64,000 bases of DNA from Petrocella atlantisensis (GTDB lineage: Bacteria; Bacillota; Clostridia; Lachnospirales; Vallitaleaceae), in assembly GCF_900538275.1 (NCBI RefSeq), contig NZ_LR130778.1, forward strand, positions 2,662,001 through 2,726,000, in the 5' to 3' direction. Shown here piece after piece: positions 44,313-52,213 of the stretch. The number at the start of each line of letters is the position of its first letter. Positions within the stretch are counted from its first letter, which is position 1. Position numbers and translations under genes: made by a program. A model generated the notes under the pieces. The model made no database searches and was not told the DNA's origin. It worked only from the letters and a program-made list of their open reading frames with translations.

Positions 44313-45266
44313 ATGAAAAAAAATTATAAAATTGCAATAGTTGGTTTAGGGTCCATTGGAAAAAGGCATCTAATGAATATTCTTGATGAATTAAAGGATA
44401 GGAATATATCTTGCACCATAGATTTAATTCGCAGTAATCCGCAGAAAAAGATTTCTGAGGATGTTGGAAAATTCATAAACAACTGCTATTATACAACAGA
44501 GGAAGTACCCGATGACTATGATGCCATTTTTATTTCGAATCCAACCCATTTGCATTATGAAACAATTCAGACATTTGCACCAAAATCAAAGAATTTATTT
44601 ATTGAAAAACCTATTTTTGATAACCCAAATCAATCCATAGAAGAGCTTAATCTTAATAAAAAAAGTATATATTATGTAGCATGTCCTCTAAGGTATATGG
44701 ATATAATTGACTTTGTCAGACAGAAATTTGACTTGAAAAATGTCTTATGTGCGAGAGTAATTTCTTCTAGCTATCTACCGAACTGGAGAAAGCACGTGGA
44801 TTATAGAAAATCATACAGTGCTTTTGAAACTAAGGGTGGTGGCGTCTCATTAGACCTTATTCATGAATGGGACTATATTCAATACTTATTTGGAAAACCA
44901 TTAGAAATCCATAACTTCAGAGGTAAAGTTTCGGATTTAGAAATAGATAGTGATGATATATCTATATATATTGCTAAATACAAAAATATGATGGTTGAAG
45001 TACATCTAGATTATTTTGGGCAAGAAATAATTCGAGAAATGCAACTATTTATGAAAGATGATACAGTGAAAGTTGATTTGGTGAAAAATGAATTAGTATT
45101 TCAAAAAAGTAAAGAAACAATTAGATTCCATGATACGAGAGATGATTTTCAACGTAAGGAAATCACATATTTCTTTGATTTAATTGAAGGAAAGAAAATA
45201 AATCATAACACCATAGACCAGGCATTTGAAACATTAAAACTTGCAAAGGAGGCTATCTCATTATGA
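44313..45266 (+). CDS. Gfo/Idh/MocA-family oxidoreductase, PtmF-like
   Basis: A 317-residue protein with the Rossmann motif IAIVGLGSIGKRHLMN, the segment AIFISNPTHLHYE, the conserved EKP in LFIEKPIFD, and the C-terminal half with GGGVSLDLIHEWDYIQYLFG, which supplies the histidine near the substrate. It is probably an NAD(P)-dependent dehydrogenase in the flagellin glycan pathway. It begins one base after its relative and overlaps the CMP-sugar synthetase gene by four bases. The specific step is unknown. Confidence 0.82.
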   Translation: MKKNYKIAIVGLGSIGKRHLMNILDELKDRNISCTIDLIRSNPQKKISEDVGKFINNCYYTTEEVPDDYDAIFISNPTHLHYETIQTFAPKSKNLFIEKPIFDNPNQSIEELNLNKKSIYYVACPLRYMDIIDFVRQKFDLKNVLCARVISSSYLPNWRKHVDYRKSYSAFETKGGGVSLDLIHEWDYIQYLFGKPLEIHNFRGKVSDLEIDSDDISIYIAKYKNMMVEVHLDYFGQEIIREMQLFMKDDTVKVDLVKNELVFQKSKETIRFHDTRDDFQRKEITYFFDLIEGKKINHNTIDQAFETLKLAKEAISL

Positions 45267-46027
45267 AGATTCTATTCACGATATGTGGCAGAGCTGGTTC
45301 GAAAGGATTAAAGAATAAAAACCTAAAAGAGTTTTTGGGTTATCCATTGCCCTTTTATACCATTTCTGCAATAGATTTATATCTAAAAAATAGCCCTGAG
45401 ATAAAAGCAGACATTGTATTAAATACGGATAGTGAACAGCTCATAAAAATGTTTGACGATGGAATCAAGAAAGAAATAGATGTAATAAAAAGAGAACAAG
45501 CACTTGGTATGGATCATATACCAAAAACTGCGGTTATATTAGATTGTTTAAAAAGAATGCAGATAAAGTATGAAACAAACTATGACATGGTTGTTGATTT
45601 AGATATCACATCACCTCTTAGAAGAACTAGAGATATTAAGAACCTAATTGAAAAAAAGCATACATATAGTACAGACGTTGTTTTTTCAGTGACGAATGCA
45701 AGAAGAAATCCATATTTTAATATGGTACGCAAATCAGAAAATGGGTATGAAAGAGTTATGAATTCGACATTCAACACACGTCAGGAGGCACCGGATATAT
45801 ATGATATGAATGCTTCGTTATATGCATATTCTCCGGAATTTCTAGAAAGTGAGAAAGGACTTTTTGAAGGTTATTGCGAGGTTATTCATATGCAAGATAC
45901 GGCTGTTTTGGATATTGACCATGAAAATGATTTCGAATTAATGCAAGTAGTAGGCAAGTACCTTTTTGATAAAGAAGAATCTTTTAATGAGGTAAGAAAT
46001 AACATAAGAAACATATCTATAAAATAA
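45263..46027 (+). CDS. legF: CMP-nonulosonic acid synthetase (LegF/NeuA-like cytidylyltransferase)
   Basis: A 254-residue cytidylyltransferase. The N-terminal nucleotide-binding motif FTICGRAGSKGLKNKNLKEF and the later DLDITSPLRRTRDI are typical of CMP-N-acetylneuraminate and CMP-legionaminate synthetases. It activates the sugar with CTP so that the Maf transferases can attach it to flagellin. It is the final gene of the island, preceded by an ATGA overlap. A sigma-28 promoter and flaG follow. Confidence 0.9.
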   Translation: MKILFTICGRAGSKGLKNKNLKEFLGYPLPFYTISAIDLYLKNSPEIKADIVLNTDSEQLIKMFDDGIKKEIDVIKREQALGMDHIPKTAVILDCLKRMQIKYETNYDMVVDLDITSPLRRTRDIKNLIEKKHTYSTDVVFSVTNARRNPYFNMVRKSENGYERVMNSTFNTRQEAPDIYDMNASLYAYSPEFLESEKGLFEGYCEVIHMQDTAVLDIDHENDFELMQVVGKYLFDKEESFNEVRNNIRNISIK

Positions 46028-46115
46028 TGACGATTATCACTGATTAATATCCTAAGTTTAATAGAAGGCTTTATTTTTGACGATAACTAAATTAGTGAAA
46101 TAATGAATCACTCTA

Positions 46116-46142
46116 TTAACTTTTTTCATGAGAAGCCGATAT
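46116..46142 (+). promoter_or_regulatory. Sigma-28 promoter of flaG-fliD-fliS
   Basis: TTAA (46116-46119), 15 bp, GCCGATAT (46135-46142). The -10 element is a perfect match to the flagellar consensus. Confidence 0.85.
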
Positions 46143-46178
46143 ATAATGTAGGATATAACAATACAAGGAGGTATTACT

Positions 46179-46595
46179 ATGAGAATTGATTCGGTTGGCA
46201 GCGCAAACAGTGTGTCAACACCCCAAAACGTAGAAAGAGTAGGCAGAACGGAATCTCCGGCTCCAATACAACCCGTGAAAAGTTCTGGAAGTCAGAATGG
46301 ATTAGCAGTTAAACAACAAGAACGTATTCATGTGGAAGCAGAAGTTGCAGCGATAGAAAATACTAAAGAACAAGAACACCAAGTTATTAAGGCTATTGAA
46401 AAAGCAAATAAACATATTAGAACCTATGACAGACGTTTAGAGTTTTCCATACATGATGCAACCAAACAAATCATGGTAAAGGTCATCAATACTGAAAATG
46501 ATTCAGTGATTCGAGAAATACCGTCTGAAAAAGTCTTAGATATGGTCGCCCATTTGTGGGAAATCTCAGGCATACTCGTAGACGAACATAGATAG
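46179..46595 (+). CDS. flaG: FlaG family protein
   Basis: A 138-residue protein. The N-terminal half is Ser/Gln/Val-rich and unstructured-looking; the C-terminal half is the FlaG domain with HIRTYDRRLEFSIHDATKQI and VIREIPSEKVLDMVAHLWEI. In other bacteria FlaG affects filament length. Position before fliD and fliS is the standard one. It has an AAGGAGGT site and a perfect sigma-28 promoter. Confidence 0.9.
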   Translation: MRIDSVGSANSVSTPQNVERVGRTESPAPIQPVKSSGSQNGLAVKQQERIHVEAEVAAIENTKEQEHQVIKAIEKANKHIRTYDRRLEFSIHDATKQIMVKVINTENDSVIREIPSEKVLDMVAHLWEISGILVDEHR

Positions 46596-46606
46596 GAGGT
46601 ACTTCT

Positions 46607-48082
46607 ATGGCAATACAATTTACAGGGCTTGCTTCAGGTCTTGATACTCAAAGTATTATAAAAGATTTAATGAAAGTTGAACGAACAAGAGTGGAGACTG
46701 TTGAAAAAGATAAGGTCTTAGCTGAGTGGAAAAAAGAAGCTTGGTCATCCATGAATACAAAGCTCTATAGTTTCTATAAGGAAGAACTTTTTTCATTCAA
46801 ATCAGCAGGTACCTACAGTAAAAAGAAATTAACCAGCTCTAATGAAAACCTAGTTTCTCTTAACACTTCATCAGGGGCAGTAAGAGGGAGTCATAGTATT
46901 GAGGTTACAACCATGGCTAAAGGTTCCTTCTTGACTGGAGAGACATTAACAGGAGTTACGTCGACAACCACTGCTGGTGAGATGATGACTTTCGCTGATC
47001 CAGACACAAAGAATCTGACCATTAGTTTAGATGGCGGTGTAACAACCCAACAAATTACCATTGAGGCCAGTGACACTATGGCGAACATCACAAGCAAAAT
47101 CAAAGATTTGGGACTAGACTTGAATGTTAGCTACGACAGCAATTTTAATCGACTTTTTCTTTCATCGACCAACACGGGTTCTGAAATGGAACTACAAGTC
47201 GCCGGTGATGAGGAAGTCTTAAACGGTTTAGGTTTTATTTTAGGTAATCGCATAGGCACAGCTGGTAGTGATGCTACATTTAAATATAACGGGACAGATT
47301 TGACAAGTTCAACCAATGAAGTAATAGTAAACGGTTTATCTTTCAATATCTTAGGTGAAGGTGGTAGTTCGACTATATCAGTAACCCAAGATACAGAAGC
47401 CATATATGATTCTGTTAAATCATTTGTTACAAAATACAACGAGCTTATGTTGGAAATGGATGGAAAAATTAGCGCTGACTCAGCCAGAACATATAAACCA
47501 TTAACTTCAGAAGAAAAATCTGCTATGAGTGAAGATGATATTAAGTTATGGGAAGAGAAAATTAAAGTATCATTACTTAGAAGAGATGATACACTAACAA
47601 GTATTATGAGTGGTATGAGAAACACATTGACTCTGTCTTCTGGTGTAGATACAACAGGGTTTACTTTTAGAAACTTAAGTAGCCTAGGCATCGTTACAGG
47701 AAGTTATACTGAAAAAGGTGTCTTACACATAGACGGCGATGAAGACGATGATTTATACAGTATTAAAGAAAATAAGCTAAGAAATGCCATTAATGAAGAT
47801 CCGGATGCGGTAATGGAACTTATGACAAGTTTGGGCAATAAATTATATAGTGATATGAGCGACAAAATGAAGTCATCTTCACTAAGTAGTGCATTGACTT
47901 TTTATAACGATAAAATGATGGATAACCAAGTTAAAAGTTTTGACACGAAAATGAGCGAACTTGAAGTTCGTCTAGCGAGCATTGAAGAACGTTATTATAA
48001 GCAGTTTACTGCAATGGAAAAAGCCATGCAACAGGCCAATTCAACTGGTAACTGGTTGGCACAACAATTAGGAGGTCTCTAA
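46607..48082 (+). CDS. fliD: Flagellar filament cap protein FliD
   Basis: A 491-residue hook-associated protein 2. N-terminal QFTGLASGLDTQSIIKDLMK is the canonical start, followed by the FliD N domain and the FliD C domain with KNELRNAINEDPDAVMEL. The C-terminal helix (FDTKMSELEVRLASIEERYY) and KQFTAMEKAM form the coiled-coil foot that sits on the filament. It promotes flagellin folding at the tip. It follows flaG by 11 bp with an ATAGGAGG site and precedes its chaperone partner fliS. Confidence 0.95.
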   Translation: MAIQFTGLASGLDTQSIIKDLMKVERTRVETVEKDKVLAEWKKEAWSSMNTKLYSFYKEELFSFKSAGTYSKKKLTSSNENLVSLNTSSGAVRGSHSIEVTTMAKGSFLTGETLTGVTSTTTAGEMMTFADPDTKNLTISLDGGVTTQQITIEASDTMANITSKIKDLGLDLNVSYDSNFNRLFLSSTNTGSEMELQVAGDEEVLNGLGFILGNRIGTAGSDATFKYNGTDLTSSTNEVIVNGLSFNILGEGGSSTISVTQDTEAIYDSVKSFVTKYNELMLEMDGKISADSARTYKPLTSEEKSAMSEDDIKLWEEKIKVSLLRRDDTLTSIMSGMRNTLTLSSGVDTTGFTFRNLSSLGIVTGSYTEKGVLHIDGDEDDDLYSIKENKLRNAINEDPDAVMELMTSLGNKLYSDMSDKMKSSSLSSALTFYNDKMMDNQVKSFDTKMSELEVRLASIEERYYKQFTAMEKAMQQANSTGNWLAQQLGGL

Positions 48083-48083
48083 G

Positions 48084-48491
48084 ATGACAAGTAATCCATA
48101 CATAAAAATAAAATCCAATTCCATTATGACTGCCTCTCCTCAAGAACTGACATTAATGCTTTATGATGGTGCCATTAAGTTTGGTAACCAAGCTAAAGTA
48201 GCCATGGTTGATAATGATATAGAAAAAAGTCATAATCTTGTTATGCGCGTACAAGATATTATTGAAGAATTCCAAGCAACACTGGATAAAAGCTATGAGG
48301 TCGCCACAGGCCTAGAATTAATGTATGACTACATAAGTCGTAGATTGACTGAAGCCAATATGGTCAAAGATCCAGAGATACTTGAAGAAGCCATTGGTTT
48401 TATTAGAGATTTACGTAATACTTGGAAAGAAGCCATGCAACTCACAAAACAAGGTGAGAGTATTGGGAATTTGAAAACGAAGGCCCAATAA
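48084..48491 (+). CDS. fliS: Flagellin export chaperone FliS
   Basis: A 135-residue four-helix protein. Conserved IMTASPQELTLMLYDGAIKF, then MVDNDIEKSHNLVMRVQDII and the late MYDYISRRLTEANMVKD match FliS. It binds the C-terminal helix of flagellin in the cytoplasm and prevents premature polymerisation; in Bacillus it also forms a FliW-FliS-flagellin complex. It starts one base after the fliD stop codon. Confidence 0.95.
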   Translation: MTSNPYIKIKSNSIMTASPQELTLMLYDGAIKFGNQAKVAMVDNDIEKSHNLVMRVQDIIEEFQATLDKSYEVATGLELMYDYISRRLTEANMVKDPEILEEAIGFIRDLRNTWKEAMQLTKQGESIGNLKTKAQ

Positions 48492-48558
48492 GATAGACTA
48501 AAAAATGAACAGTAAATTAATAAACGAGCAAACTGACCAATTATTAGGAGTGGATTCT

Positions 48559-48735
48559 ATGGATATAGCAGCAATGTCAATTGCATTAGCTCAGGGACAA
48601 GTGAAGCAACAAGCCAGTGTCCAACTGGCCGCGAAAGTTATGGATATAGCAGAGGTTCAGAGTCAAGACCTTATCAAGATGATGGAACAAAGTGTAACCC
48701 CCGAGATTGGACGTAGCATCGACATACAGATATGA
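48559..48735 (+). CDS. yjfB: YjfB-family putative motility protein
   Basis: A 58-residue small protein, MDIAAMSIALAQGQVKQQAS at its start, then AAKVMDIAEVQSQDLIKMME. This matches the YjfB family of small proteins linked to sigma-28 regulons in Firmicutes. The ATG at 48559 follows AGGAG by 8 bp; a longer form from 48505 is possible but lacks conservation in style. It sits directly after fliS and is probably part of the same transcript. Function is unknown. Confidence 0.75.
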   Translation: MDIAAMSIALAQGQVKQQASVQLAAKVMDIAEVQSQDLIKMMEQSVTPEIGRSIDIQI

Positions 48736-48876
48736 ACAATTTGCTTTTTAATTGTTCACAGAGGGAAAATTCCTATAATCTTTCAGCCAGGTATCAAGGC
48801 TGAAAGCTCGAATTTACCTAGAAAAAATAATAAACTTAGAGGATCTGGTCAATGGACTGGGTCCTTGTTACTTTAT
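48734..48876 (+). terminator. Three hairpins ending the flaG-fliD-fliS-yjfB operon
   Basis: GAACAATT/AATTGTTC (48734-48757), CTTTCAGCC/GGCTGAAAG (48780-48806), and a 10-bp stem with G-U pairs (48841-48850 with 48855-48864) followed by a T-rich stretch. Only the last has the form of a terminator; the first two may protect the 3' end. Confidence 0.6.
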
Positions 48877-48884
48877 TCTTATGG

Positions 48885-48913
48885 TAGTCAAGCAGGTCAT
48901 ATTTTGTTATAAT
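48885..48913 (+). promoter_or_regulatory. Sigma-A-type promoter of the FliT/FlgN-like gene
   Basis: TAGTCA (48885-48890), 17 bp, TATAAT (48908-48913). The -10 box is perfect and the -35 box matches four of six. Confidence 0.5.
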
Positions 48914-48941
48914 TAGAGAACAAGAAAAAAGGTGGTGTATT

Positions 48942-49427
48942 ATGGGTGACATGCATTTACAAGTCGATATACTTGTTGAAGCTTTAGAAAAAAAGAAAGT
49001 ACTGTTAGAAGAGATTCTAGACTATTCAAAAGAACAATCGAATTTACTTATGAAGGAAGATTTTAATACGACAAGTTTTAATAATATTATGAGCAACAAA
49101 CAAATTCGAATTGATAAGCTCATTCAAATCGACGAGGGTTTTGAAAGTGCTTTTGACAGAATTAAGTCAACTTTAAAGGCACAACCTTCATTATATAAAG
49201 AAGCTATTGAGAAAATGAAGCAACACATCACCGAAGTCAGCGATCTAGGTGTAGAGATTCAAGTTACAGAAATGCGGAACAAGCAAAGATTTGATCTTAA
49301 GAGCCAGAACATCAAAGGTGATGTTAAGAACTTCCGTAATCAAAGAACGGCGGTCTCTAGCTACCATAATAATTACAATAAACAGAAGAAGGCAGACCAA
49401 CCCCATTTCTTTGACTCGAAGAAATAA
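48942..49427 (+). CDS. FlgN/FliT-like flagellar chaperone
   Basis: A 161-residue helical protein. The first 110 residues have heptad-like leucine and isoleucine spacing (LVEALEKKKVLLEEILDYSK). The C-terminal tail is basic and flexible and ends with HFFDSKK, strikingly like the NFFDAKQ end of FlgN at 25565-26077. Position after the fliD-fliS block is where fliT is found in many genomes. I call it a FliT/FlgN-type export chaperone with moderate confidence; the client may be FliD. It has its own promoter and a GGTGG site. Confidence 0.65.
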   Translation: MGDMHLQVDILVEALEKKKVLLEEILDYSKEQSNLLMKEDFNTTSFNNIMSNKQIRIDKLIQIDEGFESAFDRIKSTLKAQPSLYKEAIEKMKQHITEVSDLGVEIQVTEMRNKQRFDLKSQNIKGDVKNFRNQRTAVSSYHNNYNKQKKADQPHFFDSKK

Positions 49428-49523
49428 TATAGAAGTATGGTTTAATGAATTATAAGTATTTTACACTATCCGTTGTATTATTATCACCTTTTCTAATGAA
49501 GCGGGTGAAGCTATTAAAAGAGC

Positions 49524-49552
49524 TTGACAAGATGTTGTACCTATGATAAATT
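49524..49552 (+). promoter_or_regulatory. Sigma-A promoter of rpmG-secE-nusG
   Basis: TTGACA (49524-49529), 17 bp, TAAATT (49547-49552). The -35 box is perfect. The leader is about 95 nt and includes a T8 run at 49576-49583. Confidence 0.6.
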
Positions 49553-49656
49553 TATAGTTGCACGTTTGTAGGGCTTTTTTTTATGCGCTATTTTTAAAAA
49601 GAAAGCAGCTTCAAACACAACATATTTTAACAGTAGAACAAGTGGAGGTGGAAGTT

Positions 49657-49806
49657 GTGCGCGTTAAAATCACGCTAGAATGTACGGAGTGCAAGCAAAG
49701 GAATTATAATACAACCAAGGAAAAAAGGTTGCACCCAGAACGCATGGAAACAAAAAAATATTGTAGATTTTGTAGAAAACATACCAATCACAAAGAAACA
49801 AAATAG
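49657..49806 (+). CDS. rpmG: 50S ribosomal protein L33
   Basis: A 49-residue protein starting at GTG after [28 protein letters not shown] has the first zinc-binding CxxC, and [15 protein letters not shown] has the second, so it is the zinc-containing form. Upstream in-frame codons from 49558 were judged non-coding because they have no ribosome binding site and the family starts here. Position before secE and nusG is standard in Firmicutes. Confidence 0.95.
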   Translation: MRVKITLECTECKQRNYNTTKEKRLHPERMETKKYCRFCRKHTNHKETK

Positions 49807-49838
49807 TTTTCTATAAAAGCACAGAAGGAAGTGAAACA

Positions 49839-50036
49839 ATGGGTGAAGCAAACACTACGAAAAAAACTAATTTTTTCAAAGGTCTGAAAAGCGAGTTTAA
49901 AAAAATCGTATGGCCTAGTTTCCCAATCTTAATGAAGCAGACAGGTATTGTTATCGCTGTTTCATTAGTCGTCGGCGGTATAATTGCAGGAATTGATACA
50001 ATATTCGGTGCAATTGTACGTTTCTTACTACTATAA
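49839..50036 (+). CDS. secE: Preprotein translocase subunit SecE
   Basis: A 65-residue single-span membrane protein. FFKGLKSEFKKIVWPSFPIL is the conserved cytoplasmic amphipathic helix and hinge, followed by one membrane helix (VIAVSLVVGGIIAGIDTIFG). It stabilises the SecYEG channel. AGAAGGAAG lies before the ATG. It precedes nusG by 19 bp, the arrangement found across bacteria. Confidence 0.95.
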   Translation: MGEANTTKKTNFFKGLKSEFKKIVWPSFPILMKQTGIVIAVSLVVGGIIAGIDTIFGAIVRFLLL

Positions 50037-50055
50037 ACAACAGAAGGATGGTTCT

Positions 50056-50574
50056 ATGTCTGAAGAAGCAAAATGGTATGTAGTTCATACCTACTCAGGG
50101 TATGAAAACAAGGTGAAAGCCAACATTGAAAAGTTAATAGAAAACAGAAAGCTACAAGATCAGATTGTAGAAGTTATCGTTCCCCTTCATAAGGTACTGG
50201 AAGATAAGAATGGTCAACGCAAAGAAGTTGAGAAAAAACTCTACCCAGGTTACGTCATACTCAAGATGTTGATGAATGATGAGACTTGGTATGTTGTGCG
50301 TAACACAAGAGGTGTTACAGGCTTCGTTGGACCGGGATCTAAACCAGTGGCTTTAACAGAGGCGGAAATCAAAACCATGGGCATCGACTTACATATTATG
50401 AAGATGGATGTGGCAATGGGTGATACGGTAACAGTAACAGATGGACCATTCGAAGGTTCGGTTGGTGTCGTTAAAGAGATTCACGACCACAAAAGGACCG
50501 TTATTGTTAATCTGTCAATATTTGGTAGAGAAACGCCGGTTGAATTGGACTTTTCCAATATGGTGAAAGTCTAG
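50056..50574 (+). CDS. nusG: Transcription termination/antitermination protein NusG
   Basis: A 172-residue protein with the NGN domain (AKWYVVHTYSGYENKVKANI, NTRGVTGFVGPGSKPVAL) and a C-terminal KOW domain (GDTVTVTDGPFEGSVGVVKE). It binds RNA polymerase and couples transcription with translation. The ATG at 50056 follows AGAAGGA; a longer reading from 49984 would overlap secE and lacks homology. It is in one transcript with secE and probably with rplK. Confidence 0.97.
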   Translation: MSEEAKWYVVHTYSGYENKVKANIEKLIENRKLQDQIVEVIVPLHKVLEDKNGQRKEVEKKLYPGYVILKMLMNDETWYVVRNTRGVTGFVGPGSKPVALTEAEIKTMGIDLHIMKMDVAMGDTVTVTDGPFEGSVGVVKEIHDHKRTVIVNLSIFGRETPVELDFSNMVKV

Positions 50575-50586
50575 TATCGTAACAAT

Positions 50587-50632
50587 TTGTCCATAACGGA
50601 CAAGTGGGAGGGAAATCCCCGTAAATACCACA
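50587..50632 (+). promoter_or_regulatory. Candidate L1-binding leader element upstream of rplK
   Basis: Hairpin TTGTCC/GGACAA (50587-50603), then GTGGGAGGG, a short loop and CCCCGTAAATACCAC. The GTGG/CCAC helix, purine-rich internal loop and inner GG/CC helix resemble the L1 site on rRNA and on known L11-L1 mRNAs. A second copy is at 51155-51201. Confidence 0.6.
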
Positions 50633-50704
50633 TCGGATATAGCTGATTTCCCATAGGCGCTATGCGCTATTAGTTATATTTTAGAAATCAGGAGGTACGC
50701 TATC

Positions 50705-51130
50705 ATGGCGAAAAAAGTTACAGGACTTATAAAATTACAGATTCCTGCTGGTAAAGCAACTCCAGCACCACCAGTTGGACCGGCTCTTGGTCAGCATGGT
50801 GTTAACATTATGCAATTTACAAAAGAATTTAATGCAAAAACAGCGGATCAACCAGGTATGATTATTCCTGTTGTTATCACTGTATATGCAGACAGAAGTT
50901 TTAGTTTCATCACAAAGACACCACCTGCGGCGATTTTGCTTAAAAAAGCATGTAACATTCAGTCCGGTTCAGGTGAACCTAATAAAACAAAAGTGTCTAA
51001 GATTTCAAAAGCAGAAGTTCAAAAAATTGCAGAGCTTAAGATGCCGGACCTAAATGCGGCTAACATCGAAACAGCGATGTCTATGATCGCAGGAACAGCA
51101 AGAAGCATGGGTATTGTTGTAGAAGACTAA
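50705..51130 (+). CDS. rplK: 50S ribosomal protein L11
   Basis: A 141-residue protein. [20 protein letters not shown] with [20 protein letters not shown] and the C-terminal [20 protein letters not shown] are the two RNA-binding halves. It forms the GTPase-associated centre stalk base. Standard length. The gene is followed by rplA after an 85-bp spacer that carries a leader-like element. Confidence 0.98.
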   Translation: MAKKVTGLIKLQIPAGKATPAPPVGPALGQHGVNIMQFTKEFNAKTADQPGMIIPVVITVYADRSFSFITKTPPAAILLKKACNIQSGSGEPNKTKVSKISKAEVQKIAELKMPDLNAANIETAMSMIAGTARSMGIVVED

Positions 51131-51154
51131 CAACAAACCGGACAATTTGAAAAC

Positions 51155-51201
51155 ATCGGTCGACCGATAATCCGTGGAAGGGTAAGACCCGATACTACCA
51201 C
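51155..51201 (+). promoter_or_regulatory. Candidate L1-binding leader element upstream of rplA
   Basis: Palindromic hairpin ATCGGTCGACCGAT (51155-51168), then GTGGAAGGG, TAAGA, and CCCGATACTACCAC. It has the same layout as 50587-50632 with a different first hairpin, just upstream of the rplA ribosome binding site. Confidence 0.6.
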
Positions 51202-51215
51202 AAGGAGGTATAACA

Positions 51216-51926
51216 ATGAAAAAAAGTAAAAGAAAAATTGAGTTACAAAAATTAGTTGATAAAACAAAGCAATATGATCCAGCAGATGCTTTAAGCTTAG
51301 CCATTGAAACAGCAAAAGCAAAATTTGATGAAACTGTAGAGGTCCATGTTAGACTTGGTGTTGACGGACGTCATGCTGAGCAACAGGTGCGTGGTGCAGT
51401 TGTACTACCACACGGTACCGGTAAAACTGTTCGTGTTCTTGTATTTGCAAAAGGTGCAAAAGCAACAGAAGCAGAAGCAGCAGGCGCAGATTTTGTAGGT
51501 GCTGAAGACTTAATTCCAAAAATCCAAAACGAAGGATGGTTGGAGTTTGACGTTGTTGTTGCAACACCTGACATGATGGGTGTGGTTGGTCGTCTTGGTA
51601 GGGTCCTTGGTCCAAAAGGCCTTATGCCAAACCCAAAAGCCGGCACAGTAACCATGGATGTGGGTAAAGCAATAGAAGAAATCAAAGCTGGTAAAATTGA
51701 GTATAGATTAGATAAAACGAACATCATCCATTGTCCAATAGGAAAAGCTTCTTTTGGTCAAGAAAAACTAGCAGATAACTTCCACACTCTCATGAATGCA
51801 ATTATAAAAGCAAAACCATCCGCTGCAAAAGGTACTTACCTTCGTAGTGTATCTGTAGCTTCTACTATGGGCCCTGGCGTGAAGGTAAACCCAATGAAGT
51901 TAGATAGCTCAGCAGCAAAAAAATAA
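51216..51926 (+). CDS. rplA: 50S ribosomal protein L1
   Basis: A 236-residue protein with the L1 signatures [40 protein letters not shown] and [20 protein letters not shown]. It forms the L1 stalk next to the E site and, in many bacteria, represses its own operon by binding a leader that mimics its rRNA site. Two such leader candidates flank rplK. Ribosome binding site AAGGAGG. Confidence 0.98.
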   Translation: MKKSKRKIELQKLVDKTKQYDPADALSLAIETAKAKFDETVEVHVRLGVDGRHAEQQVRGAVVLPHGTGKTVRVLVFAKGAKATEAEAAGADFVGAEDLIPKIQNEGWLEFDVVVATPDMMGVVGRLGRVLGPKGLMPNPKAGTVTMDVGKAIEEIKAGKIEYRLDKTNIIHCPIGKASFGQEKLADNFHTLMNAIIKAKPSAAKGTYLRSVSVASTMGPGVKVNPMKLDSSAAKK

Positions 51927-51930
51927 TAAA

Positions 51931-51970
51931 TCATCCTTCCGATCAGATATGATAGCTGATCGGAGGGTGA
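51931..51970 (+). other. Strong hairpin after rplA without a T tract
   Basis: TCATCCTTCCGATCAG pairs with CTGATCGGAGGGTGA around a 9-nt loop. It is followed by A-rich sequence, not T, so it is not a standard terminator on the + strand. It may be a processing or 3' stability structure between rplA and the rplJ promoter. Confidence 0.55.
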
Positions 51971-51978
51971 AATAATAG

Positions 51979-52007
51979 TTGACATAGGGTCGTACGTTTG
52001 TTATACT
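51979..52007 (+). promoter_or_regulatory. Sigma-A promoter of rplJ-rplL
   Basis: TTGACA (51979-51984), 17 bp, TATACT (52002-52007). It is a near-consensus promoter and gives a leader of about 200 nt. Confidence 0.82.
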
Positions 52008-52017
52008 CTATTTCGCA

Positions 52018-52165
52018 GGTCGTTCGTTTTACGAATGACCATTATATCGCTGTAGACAGTAGGTGCGTAAGCATAAAGATTTCATTCACCTACCGAGGAG
52101 ACTTTTTTTATCATGAATGATGATATGAATCGACCTTTGTCTATTGACAAGGGTCTTTTGTTTAT
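52018..52165 (+). promoter_or_regulatory. L10 leader (rplJ-rplL attenuator)
   Basis: Hairpin GGTCGTTCGT/ACGAATGACC (52018-52040), a second stem GTAGGTG/CACCTAC (52059-52093) followed by T7, and a terminator GACCTTTGTC/GACAAGGGTC (52132-52155) followed by TTTTGTTT. Firmicute rplJ leaders bind the L10(L12)4 complex and control readthrough. Layout and location fit that class; L10 binding itself is inferred. Confidence 0.7.
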
Positions 52166-52213
52166 AACAAGTCTATGGCAAGCCCCAATAAATAAATCAA
52201 GGAGGTGTACTAA

